From: an uncultured Lachnospiraceae bacterium
GTDB lineage: Bacteria > Bacillota > Clostridia > Lachnospirales > Lachnospiraceae
Length of the DNA stretch: 64,000 nucleotides
NCBI GenBank assembly: GCA_947178145.1
Contig: CAMWXE010000013.1
Span: forward strand, 18,244 to 82,243
Direction: 5' to 3'
The notes under the pieces are model-generated. The model was not told where the DNA came from. It saw nothing but the letters and a program-made list of their open reading frames with translations, and searched no databases. The stretch's first letter is position 1. The number at the start of each line of letters is the position of its first letter. Both the position numbers and the translations under genes were made by a program. Of the stretch, positions 16,256-24,340 are shown piece by piece.

Positions 16256-17815
16256 ATGAAACAATTGAAAAAAATACTTTATTTTTTATTGGGGATGCTG
16301 ATTGTTTTTTATGGATTTGCTATAGTATGTATTTTAAATCCAGATATATCAAAGGCTGTAGCAGCAATCTTGTATTCAGATCCGGTATCAGATACAGTCC
16401 AGCGTGTGACAGTAGAAACACAATCTGATATACCGGATTCCGATTTTTATGAAAATGGCGCAGATATCGAACCATCGGACAGGGAATCTTCTGACTGGAG
16501 TCCTGATGAGGTGCAGGCAGCGGATCGGGATTCAGAAGTGTTCTCCGGCGGGCGTGAAAACGAAGGCATAGAGGAGGGAATCGCTTCTGATTACATTCCG
16601 CCTGAGGAGTCCGAGCTTGTGATACCGGAAACTGTGTCAGGCAGAAACGGCTATCAACAGGTGCAGGATGAGCAGGAGCAGATTGATGATACTGATGCAG
16701 AGCGGCTTCAGAACCAGCTCGATACAGGCTATACCGGAGACGGGCTGGAATTCAATGAGCTGTACTATCCTTACTACGCTATGCTGAATGAAAAGGGAAA
16801 GCACCTGTATCGGCAGATCTATGCAAACGGCAATGAACTTTATCAGGCCTTTGCGCCTGTGGAATCCGTGACAGCGGGAGAGCTCAGAAATATCTTCTCC
16901 GCAGTATACAACGACCACCCGGAACTGTTCTGGATGGAAACGGCATACTCCGGTAAGTATGTGAGAAGCGGTCAGTGTGTGGAGATTGACTTGCGGTTCA
17001 ACCGCACAGCGAGGGATCTGGAGAACGCAAAAGCGCGTTTTGAGGATAATGCGGAGCAGATTTTATCAGAAGCGCAGAATTTGTCGAGTGATTACGACAA
17101 GGAAAAATTTGTACATGACGCGCTGATTGACCGCATTACGTACAATATGGGCGCAGAGATGAACCAGAGTGCCTACAGTGCGCTGGTCAATGGCCAGACT
17201 GTGTGTGCCGGGTATGCGAGAGCTTTTCAGTATCTGATGCAGCAGCTGGGCATTCCATGTTATTACTGCACCGGGTTTGCCGGGGAGAGCCATGCATGGA
17301 ACATCATCAGGCTGGATGACGGCTTCTACAACGTGGACACCACATGGGACGATACCGGAAACGGTACATATGACTATTTCAATAAGACGGACGCAGATTA
17401 TGCGAGCAGTCATATCCGGCGGGATTTGTCTGTATATCTGCCTCCATGCAATGGGCAGGCATACCGGAATCTGGAGCCGGAAGAAGTGCAGGAGTCAGAG
17501 GGCAGCAGTCTCAGAAGTCTTGCGGATACAGGACTGACAGAGGATCAGGTTTTTACGGACCTGCAGGGATATTATGCGGACTGTTATGATCAAATGCTGC
17601 GGAACGGACGGGGCCGATACACCTTTTATAATGTATTGGAAGGTGATGGCCTGGTGGAGCAGTGGTATCGCGATTATCAATATAATCGTTTCAGTCAGGC
17701 ATATATGGAAGACGCCATGACGCAGATTGATGCCGCTTCCTGTGAAATAACATTCGAGGTGGAGGCTCTGCAGGGCGGAAGATATTTGATCGGTCATGAA
17801 TTGTATGTGCGATAA
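16256..17815 (+). CDS. Membrane-anchored transglutaminase-like protein
   Basis: A 519-residue protein with one N-terminal membrane segment (residues 7-27) that probably acts as an anchor, an acidic low-complexity linker (45-165), and a transglutaminase-like cysteine peptidase fold. The catalytic triad is visible as Cys in 'GQTVCAGYARAFQYLM', His in 'AGESHAWNII' and Asp in 'YNVDTTWDD' (residues about 315-365). Such surface proteins are thought to cleave or cross-link peptides in the cell wall. AAAGG precedes the ATG. It is monocistronic as far as can be seen. Confidence 0.85.
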   Translation: MKQLKKILYFLLGMLIVFYGFAIVCILNPDISKAVAAILYSDPVSDTVQRVTVETQSDIPDSDFYENGADIEPSDRESSDWSPDEVQAADRDSEVFSGGRENEGIEEGIASDYIPPEESELVIPETVSGRNGYQQVQDEQEQIDDTDAERLQNQLDTGYTGDGLEFNELYYPYYAMLNEKGKHLYRQIYANGNELYQAFAPVESVTAGELRNIFSAVYNDHPELFWMETAYSGKYVRSGQCVEIDLRFNRTARDLENAKARFEDNAEQILSEAQNLSSDYDKEKFVHDALIDRITYNMGAEMNQSAYSALVNGQTVCAGYARAFQYLMQQLGIPCYYCTGFAGESHAWNIIRLDDGFYNVDTTWDDTGNGTYDYFNKTDADYASSHIRRDLSVYLPPCNGQAYRNLEPEEVQESEGSSLRSLADTGLTEDQVFTDLQGYYADCYDQMLRNGRGRYTFYNVLEGDGLVEQWYRDYQYNRFSQAYMEDAMTQIDAASCEITFEVEALQGGRYLIGHELYVR

Positions 17816-17827
17816 TGCGCCTTTCGT

Positions 17828-17998
17828 TCAACGAAATTCAAACAGTTTGCTAACTGGAACTTCCAATGCTCTTGCAATACTGAAAATCACATCAAGCGAA
17901 ACAGCACAATCATTATTTTCTATCCGTGACATATGTGTACGGCTGACATCAATCCGATCGGCCAATTGGATTTGACATAATCCAGAAATCCGGAACAA
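17828..17998 (-). pseudogene. Remnant of an XRE-type helix-turn-helix regulator
   Basis: On the minus strand a frame ending at TGA 17828-17830 reads 'CQIQLADRIDVSRTHMSRIE' followed by 'NNDCAVSLDVIFSIARALEV', a clear Cro/C1 helix-turn-helix with its usual third and fourth helices. The frame stays open upstream past 18090 but has no ATG and no ribosome binding site; the only in-frame start is TTG 17998, which would give 56 residues. It runs into the divergent MarR gene. Either a truncated gene or a very small TTG-initiated regulator. Confidence 0.6.
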
Positions 17999-18084
17999 AA
18001 GCGCATTATGTGATTGACAAGATAATCTTTCTGTAGTAGAATCAATATAATTCGAGATGCGAAGTAAATTGCAAAATTCAGTGA

Positions 18085-18594
18085 GTGGATGGAATGATGA
18101 GGCTGGAAGAGTACGGTTTAACAGAAGAATTTTCCCGGATGATAACAGACTACATAGAGGAGATCAGGGAACTGTTGTCATCCAATCTGTGGGAGAATAT
18201 CTTTCTGAATAGTTCGAAGAACGAAGTTTTTATATTTTGGCTGCTCTATCAAAAGGGCGAGGTGAACATGACCGAAATTGCGGATTACATTCATGTGCCG
18301 CTGAACACCGCAACGGGAATTATCAGCCGCATGGAGAAAAACGGACTGGTCGTGAGAACCCGCTCCGAGGAGGATAAGCGGGTCGTCAACATTGGATTCA
18401 GTGAAAAAGGGATGGAACAGTTTGAGGCGCTGATCAGGGAACTCGTTTCCTATGGCTTGAAAGTTATGGGTTCCTTTACAAAAGACGAGATGGAACTTTT
18501 TTATAAAATGACTTCCAAGATTATGGTAATCCTGAGACAGGAGAACAGGAAAGAGAAAGCTCCGAAAAAAGTGCGGAAGATTACAATTGAATAA
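18085..18594 (+). CDS. MarR family transcriptional regulator
   Basis: A 169-residue protein with a winged helix in the centre: 'VNMTEIADYIHVPLNTATGI' is the recognition region and 'RMEKNGLVVRTRSEEDKRVV' is the MarR wing with the DxR signature. MarR proteins bind as dimers to palindromes and respond to small ligands. The start is uncertain: GTG 18085, ATG 18094 or ATG 18097 are all possible and none has a good ribosome binding site. It precedes two ArsA-like ATPase genes, and direct repeats between it and them are candidate binding sites. Confidence 0.85.
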   Translation: MDGMMRLEEYGLTEEFSRMITDYIEEIRELLSSNLWENIFLNSSKNEVFIFWLLYQKGEVNMTEIADYIHVPLNTATGIISRMEKNGLVVRTRSEEDKRVVNIGFSEKGMEQFEALIRELVSYGLKVMGSFTKDEMELFYKMTSKIMVILRQENRKEKAPKKVRKITIE

Positions 18595-18648
18595 AATGTT
18601 ATCAGGCAGCCGGCGGGCTGCTTAAAACAGGGTAAATACTTCGAGTAT

Positions 18649-18693
18649 AGAACTATTCTGAACAAAGACTATTCGAAATAAAGACTATTCGAA
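18649..18693 (+). repeat. Three spaced copies of (A)GACTATTCGAA, candidate operator
   Basis: AAAGACTATTCGAA occurs exactly at 18664-18677 and 18680-18693, and a variant AGAACTATTCTGAA at 18649-18662. The period is 15-16 bases. The block lies between the MarR gene and the first ArsA gene, where an operator is expected. The core ATTCGAAT is palindromic in the last copy. Confidence 0.55.
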
Positions 18694-18755
18694 TCAGGAA
18701 TGATTGTGATTCGGGGATTTAAAACAGTTTTCATATGATAGAAATGGAGGATATC

Positions 18756-19934
18756 ATGAAAAGAATTTACATCTTTACAGGTAAAGGCGGTGTGGGAAAG
18801 AGCAGTGTCGCGGCGGCCCATGCCGTCAGGAGTGCGGAGGAAGGGAAGAAGACCCTGCTCGTGAGCACGGACATGGCGCATAATCTGGGGGACATCTTCG
18901 AGCATAAGCTGGGAAAGGAGGCGGAAACAGTACTGCCCAATCTTGACGCCTATGAGATTGACCCGGAGTATGTGATGGAGAATGATTTTTCCGCTGTAAT
19001 GAATTACCTCGCAGGCCTTTTCCCGGAGACGGAGGAGGGCAGCATGCAGAATATGGGAATGATACCGGGGATGGAAGAGCTGTTTTCGCTGCTCAAGATT
19101 GCGGACATTTATCACAAAGAAGAGTATGAGAGAATCATCGTAGACTGCGCACCCACCGGCGAGACCTTGTCGCTGTTAAAATTTCCCGAGCTGCTTTCGT
19201 GGTATATGGAAAAATTTTTCCCAATTGGAAAGGTGGCAGTGCGGATGCTGGCGCCTGTTTCCAAAGCGGCGTTTCAGGTTGAGATGCCAAATAAAACTGC
19301 CATGAATGAGATCGAGAAAATGTTCCTGAAATTAGTGGAGCTGCAGGAGCTTCTGAAAGACCGGGCGATTACCAGCGTCAGAATTGTGACAACGCCGGAG
19401 AAAATGGTCGTAGAGGAGACGAAGCGCAATTATATGTACCTGAATCTCTACAATTTCAATGTTGACGGAATCTATATCAACAGGATTTTGCCACAGGATT
19501 TGGACAATGACTTTTTTACACAGTGGATTGCCATTCAGAGGGAATATATCGCCTGCATCAAAGAGAGCTTCGCTGCCCTGCCGATTTATGAAATCCCGTG
19601 GTATGACGAGGAACTCAGGGGAGAGAAGGCCATTCGGAGGATTGTGGAGGACGTGTTGGCAAGAAGCGACGTGTTTGCAGTGAAAAATATCACGGAGCGG
19701 GAGTGTTTTGAACAGACAGAGGCGGGATATCAGCTGAAGGTTTTTCTGCCTTGTGCAGACAAGAAAGATATCGATTTGTACCAGGCCGCGGCGGATCTTG
19801 TGATTAAGACAGGAAATTTCAAGCGCAGCATTCCGCTCCCCAACATACTCCGCAGCTATGTGGTCACAGGTGCAAAACTGGAAGGCGGAATACTGTGTAT
19901 CCGGTTTGAGAAAGGAAGGAATGAAAATGAATAG
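18756..19934 (+). CDS. ArsA/Get3-like ATPase with C-terminal HSP20-like domain (first of a pair)
   Basis: A 392-residue protein. Residues 1-300 form an ArsA/Get3-type deviant P-loop ATPase: 'FTGKGGVGKSSVAAA' at the start, 'VSTDMAHNLGDIF' (switch I) and 'IVDCAPTGETLSLLKFP' (switch II/A-loop). Residues about 320-392 ('QLKVFLPCADKKDIDLYQAA') look like the alpha-crystallin-type domain found on many prokaryotic ArsA homologues. Such ATPases act on arsenite pumps or on hydrophobic client proteins. No ArsB or ArsR is near, so arsenic export is doubtful. ATG 18756 lies eight bases after GGAGG. Confidence 0.88.
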   Translation: MKRIYIFTGKGGVGKSSVAAAHAVRSAEEGKKTLLVSTDMAHNLGDIFEHKLGKEAETVLPNLDAYEIDPEYVMENDFSAVMNYLAGLFPETEEGSMQNMGMIPGMEELFSLLKIADIYHKEEYERIIVDCAPTGETLSLLKFPELLSWYMEKFFPIGKVAVRMLAPVSKAAFQVEMPNKTAMNEIEKMFLKLVELQELLKDRAITSVRIVTTPEKMVVEETKRNYMYLNLYNFNVDGIYINRILPQDLDNDFFTQWIAIQREYIACIKESFAALPIYEIPWYDEELRGEKAIRRIVEDVLARSDVFAVKNITERECFEQTEAGYQLKVFLPCADKKDIDLYQAAADLVIKTGNFKRSIPLPNILRSYVVTGAKLEGGILCIRFEKGRNENE

Positions 19935-20163
19935 GGAAATATGGAATCGATTGAAAATGGCAGGGGAATACCAGAAAAAGGCCATATATGCACTGTTCCC
20001 GGAAAAGGTAAGCAGGCATTTGGACGTGATTGAAACAGAACTGAAAATGATGGCTGTGGAAATCGCTGCGGATGTGGTGAGGGAATGCAGGAAATGTGAT
20101 GGCAGCAGCGCTGGGCAGGATGATAAAAAAGAACCGGAAGTGAAGAAAGTCGACATTGTATAA
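19927..20163 (+). CDS. Small helical protein between the two ArsA-like genes
   Basis: A 78-residue protein (MNREIWNRLKMAGEYQKKAI...) that overlaps the end of the first ArsA gene by eight bases; AGGAAGGA precedes ATG 19927. It is predicted to be largely helical with one CRKC motif in 'VVRECRKCDGSS' and a charged tail. The position between two ATPase genes, with translational coupling on one side and a 15-base gap on the other, suggests a partner or adaptor of the ATPases. No family recognised. Confidence 0.7.
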   Translation: MNREIWNRLKMAGEYQKKAIYALFPEKVSRHLDVIETELKMMAVEIAADVVRECRKCDGSSAGQDDKKEPEVKKVDIV

Positions 20164-20178
20164 AACAGGGGGCGGACG

Positions 20179-21333
20179 ATGAGGATTATTATCTATACAG
20201 GGAAAGGCGGCGTGGGAAAGACCAGTATGGCAGCAGCGACCGCATTAAAAATAGCGAAGGATGGGAAAAAAGTGCTCGTGATGAGCACAGACCAGGCGCA
20301 CAGCCTGGGGGATTCCTTTGACCGGAAAGTCGGAAAGGAGCCTGTGAAAATCACAGAAAATCTGTACGCAGTGGAAATTGACACCGTGTATGAAAGCGAG
20401 AAGAGCTGGGGAAATTTAAAGGATTATATCAAACGGCTGCTCACCGCAAGAGGCGGGGGAGGTATCGAAGCGGAGGAATTATTAGTATTTCCAGGATTGG
20501 AAGAACTCTTTTCGATGTTTCAGATATTGGATGTGTATGAGAGCGGCGCCTACGATACGATTATCGTGGATTGTGCGCCCACGGGGGAGACCTTGTCGCT
20601 TCTGAAATATCCTGAGCGCCTGTCGGGTTTTGTGAAAAGGATTCTTCCAATCGAGCGGACAGCGACTAAGACGGTTGGAAGAGTGATCGAAAAGACGATG
20701 AAGGTTCCCATGCCAAAGGACAATGTGTTTGATGACATCGAGTCCCTGATGGAGAGGATGAAGAATCTGCAAAAGCTTTTGCTGGACAAGGAGACTGTGA
20801 GCCTGCGCGTGGTCACGACGCCGGAGAGAATCGTGATTGGCGAGGCGAAGCGCAACTTTACCTGTCTGTATCTGTATCACTATAATGTAGATGCGGTGAT
20901 CGTAAATCATATTTATCCCCGGGAGGCGATGGAAGGATATTTTAACAAATGGACGCAGATGCAGGAGGAAGCTTTGCAGGAAATAGCGGAATGCTTTAGT
21001 GAAGTGCCCCGCTTTTATGTGGAGCTGCAGCAGCGCGAGCTTCGCACTGTAGAGATGCTGGAGACCCTGGGAGAACAGATTTTCAGGGCGTGCAATCCCA
21101 ATGATGTGCTTTTTCAACAGAAAATATATGAAGTGAATGCAGAGGAAAGGAGTCTTAGAATTTACCTGCCCTTTGCCGACAAAGATGAGCTGCGGCTCGA
21201 GCAGGAGAAAAATGAACTGCTGGTGGGCGTGCGAAATGAGAACCGCAGGTTTCCGATACCGCCAGAGTTTGCCGGAATGGAAGTCGCGGGGGCAAGATTT
21301 GAGGATGGGTATTTGAATATCCGGTTTGATTAG
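20179..21333 (+). CDS. ArsA/Get3-like ATPase with C-terminal HSP20-like domain (second of a pair)
   Basis: A 384-residue paralogue of the preceding ATPase: 'YTGKGGVGKTSMAAATA', 'MSTDQAHSLGDSFD' and 'IVDCAPTGETLSLLKYP' are the matching motifs. The C-terminal 'RSLRIYLPFADKDELRLEQE' is again an alpha-crystallin-like domain. Get3/ArsA proteins work as pseudo-symmetric dimers, or as one chain with two ATPase halves, so the tandem genes may form a heterodimer. It is the last gene of the cluster. Client or ligand unknown. Confidence 0.88.
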   Translation: MRIIIYTGKGGVGKTSMAAATALKIAKDGKKVLVMSTDQAHSLGDSFDRKVGKEPVKITENLYAVEIDTVYESEKSWGNLKDYIKRLLTARGGGGIEAEELLVFPGLEELFSMFQILDVYESGAYDTIIVDCAPTGETLSLLKYPERLSGFVKRILPIERTATKTVGRVIEKTMKVPMPKDNVFDDIESLMERMKNLQKLLLDKETVSLRVVTTPERIVIGEAKRNFTCLYLYHYNVDAVIVNHIYPREAMEGYFNKWTQMQEEALQEIAECFSEVPRFYVELQQRELRTVEMLETLGEQIFRACNPNDVLFQQKIYEVNAEERSLRIYLPFADKDELRLEQEKNELLVGVRNENRRFPIPPEFAGMEVAGARFEDGYLNIRFD

Positions 21334-21377
21334 AAAATGCTTTCTGTCATTTACCAGAGGGAAAAATGGCGCTTTTG

Positions 21378-21406
21378 TTTACAGATTCGAATTCCAATGT
21401 TACAAT
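21378..21406 (+). promoter_or_regulatory. Promoter of a decayed gene
   Basis: TTTACA (21378-21383), 17 bases, TACAAT (21401-21406), then GGAGGAG before ATG 21451. The expression signals of the broken gene are thus intact. Confidence 0.55.
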
Positions 21407-21450
21407 GATACTGTATCTAGATTACAGGTTTTCGGAGGAGTGAAGCATAC

Positions 21451-21822
21451 ATGAATTATAGACCGCTGCCGACTGGGATCAGCGATTTTGCGGAGATGAT
21501 TCGATAGCACAGCACAAAAAGCCTCGCCGTAGCCCACTACGTCTGCGTTTTTTGTACTGCACTCTCGAAGAAATATCCTGCGCAATCTGTATCACTTATT
21601 TTCCTACAGTTCCTTAAGGTTGCAAAAGATATTGACGAGATGGATGCGAGGGCGGACGAGGCAGTCCATCAGATAGAGGACAAGAAGTATGATATGGATC
21701 TCAGAGATGACGGATACAAGTATGTGAGCTATTATGGAATCGCTTTCTGCGGCAAGGAGTGCGTCGTGCACTGTAAACCGTGCGAAGCAACAATTTTAAG
21801 AAACTTGAAAGGCAATTCCTGA
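21451..21822 (+). pseudogene. Internally deleted AAA-ATPase-like/PD-(D/E)XK nuclease family gene
   Basis: The first 18 codons (MNYRPLPTGISDFAEMIR, then TAG) are the typical start of the DUF1703-type AAA-ATPase/nuclease family, behind a good GGAGGAG. The C-terminal end reappears in another frame at 21640-21822 ('QIEDKKYDMDLRDDGYKYVS' and 'YYGIAFCGKECVVHC'). About 500 residues between the two are missing and replaced by about 130 bases that contain a palindrome (21510-21559). A second deleted member of the same family lies at 28776-30036. Confidence 0.75.
21510..21559. repeat. 50-base imperfect palindrome inside the deleted gene
   Basis: Outer arms CAGCACAAAAA / TTTTTGTACTG (ten of eleven pairs) enclose CGTAG-CCCA-CTACG. 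It sits exactly at the junction where coding similarity stops, 3 bases after the TAG. It may be a small palindromic insertion. Confidence 0.5.
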
Positions 21823-21932
21823 CGAAGCAAAGGTGACGGATTCTGCACAGGAGCGGTCAGGCATCTGCTGGATATCCAGGCTGTCAAGGGCAATCTGGAA
21901 CATTGCAGACTTTGATATAGGAGGAACATAAT

Positions 21933-22826
21933 ATGGCGGCGTATTTATTTGCACATTTTATCGGCGAGGAGAAAAACGGCGAGCAGATCTATTTTTCAGT
22001 GAGTGAGGATGGGCTGCACTGGAAGGACTTAAATAATGGAAAGCCAGTGCTGATCTCACAGACAGGAACCTGTGGAGTGCGCGATCCGTTTCTGGTCAGG
22101 AATCCGCATACGGACACCATTTATCTGATTGCCACAGATTTGCGGATTGAGGCAGGCAGAGGGTGGAAGGATGCACAGGAAAATGGAAGCAGGAGCATTA
22201 TCGTGTGGGAGACAGAGGATTTCGTGCACTGGTCAAAAGAGCGGAGCTGTGAAGTGGGGCTTCCCGGTGCCGGGGATGTGTGGGCGCCGGAAGCGGTGTA
22301 TGACAGGGAAAAAGAAGCCTTTCTGGTATTCTTTGCCTCCAAGGTAAAAAACGAGGGAGATACAGAGGGAAAGCACAGGATTTATGCTGCATATACAAAA
22401 GATTTTCAGGAGTTTTCAGAGACATTTCTCTATATGGAAAAAGAGATGGATGTCATCGATACTACGATACTGGAAAGCGAGGGGTATTATTACCGTGTGT
22501 CCAAGGATGAGACAGATAAAAGGCTCATTCTGGAGAAGTCCGATTCCCTTACAGGGGAGTTTGTCAAAATTGATTCCCCTGTACTGGAAGACCTGGTCGG
22601 TGTGGAGGGACCCGAGGGGTATCTGCTTCCCGACGGAAAGACATGGTGTCTGATCGCGGACCAGTTTATGGCAGGAAAAGGTTATCTTCCGATGCTGACA
22701 GAAAATCTGTCCTCCGGTGATTTCAGAATCCTGTCGCCAGAGGAGTATGACATGGGAAAGACAAAGAAACGCCACGGCGGTATTCTTCAGATTACGGACG
22801 AAGAGTACGAAAGGCTGCTGCTGTGA
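21933..22826 (+). CDS. Glycoside hydrolase family 43-like protein
   Basis: A 297-residue single-domain protein with the five-bladed beta-propeller pattern of GH43/GH117-type enzymes: 'YFSVSEDGLHWKDLNNGKPV', 'GVRDPFLVRNP' (the catalytic Asp region), 'GAGDVWAPEAVYD' (the typical WAPE block) and a late 'GVEGPEGYLL' with the presumed acid. No signal peptide, so it would act on imported oligosaccharides, probably arabinan- or xylan-derived, in keeping with the GH51 enzyme nearby. A good AGGAGG lies seven bases before the ATG. Confidence 0.82.
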   Translation: MAAYLFAHFIGEEKNGEQIYFSVSEDGLHWKDLNNGKPVLISQTGTCGVRDPFLVRNPHTDTIYLIATDLRIEAGRGWKDAQENGSRSIIVWETEDFVHWSKERSCEVGLPGAGDVWAPEAVYDREKEAFLVFFASKVKNEGDTEGKHRIYAAYTKDFQEFSETFLYMEKEMDVIDTTILESEGYYYRVSKDETDKRLILEKSDSLTGEFVKIDSPVLEDLVGVEGPEGYLLPDGKTWCLIADQFMAGKGYLPMLTENLSSGDFRILSPEEYDMGKTKKRHGGILQITDEEYERLLL

Positions 22827-22882
22827 ATTAGAGAGACAAAAATGATCGTGCGATAGCAGCGCAATGGTCCGAAGTCGTAATA

Positions 22883-23461
22883 TCAGGCCTGATACCCGAC
22901 AATTTCGTAGATATCTTTTCCGGCCTTCGCGGAGAAATAAGCTTTCAATGCCATATTTTTATCCCATTTTTCCTGTGGATAGTTTCCGTATCGGCGCGCT
23001 ACGTCTGACATGCGCGCCTCCATCGTCATGACACCCTCAGCTCCTGCCATGCTGTCGCAGAGCTGAATCAGGCGGTCATAGTCATCGTATTCTGTCGCAG
23101 CCAGCGCTTCCTCAAGCTCTTTGACCGCATCGTCCTGAATGTCAAAATTTCCGATGTAATCATGGATATCCTGGATGCTGAAGGAGTGTGTCAGGCAGAT
23201 TCTGGCTGCTTCATCGTAGCCGAGTTTGCGCATATAATGATAGCCGTCATAGATATGTCCCATATGTTTTACACCAAATTTTCTGCCGATATCGTGCAGA
23301 AGACCTAATATATAAGCCTTTTCACTGTCCATGCCTGCGCAGGCTCCGGCAATCTGTTCTGCACACCGGGCGGTTATTTTGCTGTGGTTTACCCACGCTC
23401 CCGGGTTGCATTGTTCTGCATCTCTTAATAGATTTTCCGCTGTATTTCGATCTGGTAACAT
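22883..23461 (-). CDS. HD domain phosphohydrolase
   Basis: A 192-residue protein with an HD metal site: 'VNHSKITARCAEQI' (first His), 'AYILGLLHDIGRKFG' (HD pair) and 'ICLTHSF' (third His). Such proteins hydrolyse phosphate esters of nucleotides or related compounds. GAGGAGG precedes the start on the minus strand. It interrupts the sugar module between GH43 and the TetR gene, on the opposite strand, without an evident link. Confidence 0.8.
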   Translation of the reverse strand: MLPDRNTAENLLRDAEQCNPGAWVNHSKITARCAEQIAGACAGMDSEKAYILGLLHDIGRKFGVKHMGHIYDGYHYMRKLGYDEAARICLTHSFSIQDIHDYIGNFDIQDDAVKELEEALAATEYDDYDRLIQLCDSMAGAEGVMTMEARMSDVARRYGNYPQEKWDKNMALKAYFSAKAGKDIYEIVGYQA

Positions 23462-23596
23462 AGTAGCCTCCTCGTATTTTAAATTGTATTGTGTATTGGC
23501 TGTACAATGACAGACTGCATGGTTATCCGTGCAGTGAAATCAGTATACCATTTTCCGGCTGTAAAAGACAAGGCTGTTTTTGCTCAGCTGCCTATC

Positions 23597-23633
23597 TTGA
23601 CGCTGAATCAAAAATATGATAGTATTACTATCA
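23597..23633 (+). promoter_or_regulatory. TetR-operon promoter overlapped by a perfect operator palindrome
   Basis: TTGACG (23597-23602), 17 bases, TAGTAT (23620-23625). TGATAGTA-T-TACTATCA (23617-23633) is a perfect eight-base inverted repeat covering the -10 box, as expected for an autorepressed TetR gene. Confidence 0.75.
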
Positions 23634-23662
23634 CAAAATAAAAACAGAGGGAGGTGTTGATT

Positions 23663-24340
23663 TTGGGAGAATCCCGGATACGGAAGCAGCAGATGGAACA
23701 GCGCACACAGCAGATTCTTCATGCTGCATTGAAACTTTTTTGCGAGAAAGGGATTGAGGATACATCCGTCGAGGAGATTGCCAAAGCGGCGGATGTGGGA
23801 CCGGCCACGGTCTATCGCTATTTCGAGACGAAAGCAGAGCTTGCGATCTCAGCGGGAATTTCCTACTGGCAGAAGGTTTCAGACAAGTATGTAGGCGTGC
23901 TGTCGGAAGAAAATTATCAGAGAAAGAAGGGATACGGTCAGCTGCAATGCATTTTTCACATTTTTGAGGAGCTTTTCAGGGAGGAGTGTCCCTTTCTGAA
24001 ATTTCTGCAGGAGTTTGACATTTTTGTCCGGAAATACCAGATTTCAAAGGAGCGGCTCGCGGAATACGAGGAGGGAATCCTGAATCTGAAATCTTATGTG
24101 ACAGATGCATTGGAAAAGGGACTTGAGGATGGAAGTCTGGATTTTCCGTATACTGTTGACGAGGTGTATTTTTCGGTGATGCATATGCTGCTCAGTCTGA
24201 TGCAGAAGCTGTCCTGCAATGGCAGTATTCTTTTGTCGGACGAGCGGGTGGCGCTGACATTGCAGATTAACATTGCAGGAGATTTGATTCTGCGGGGACT
24301 TGGCGGTTTCCATGCAGAGAATTTGGAGGGTATGGTATGA
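23663..24340 (+). CDS. TetR family transcriptional regulator
   Basis: A 225-residue protein with the TetR N-terminal helix-turn-helix: 'ILHAALKLFCEKGIEDTSVE' and 'IAKAADVGPATVYRYFETKA'. The C-terminal ligand domain is divergent. TTG 23663 is the likely start (GGGAGG eight bases upstream; GTG 23654 and TTG 23657 overlap the site). The gene overlaps the next one (ATGA), so it is in an operon with a GPH symporter and an alpha/beta hydrolase. A perfect palindrome in its promoter is the likely autorepression site. Confidence 0.88.
   Translation: MGESRIRKQQMEQRTQQILHAALKLFCEKGIEDTSVEEIAKAADVGPATVYRYFETKAELAISAGISYWQKVSDKYVGVLSEENYQRKKGYGQLQCIFHIFEELFREECPFLKFLQEFDIFVRKYQISKERLAEYEEGILNLKSYVTDALEKGLEDGSLDFPYTVDEVYFSVMHMLLSLMQKLSCNGSILLSDERVALTLQINIAGDLILRGLGGFHAENLEGMV

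Noticed and set aside
22121..22425. Minus-strand frames opposite the GH43 gene
   Set aside because: Shadows without ribosome binding sites or recognisable domains.
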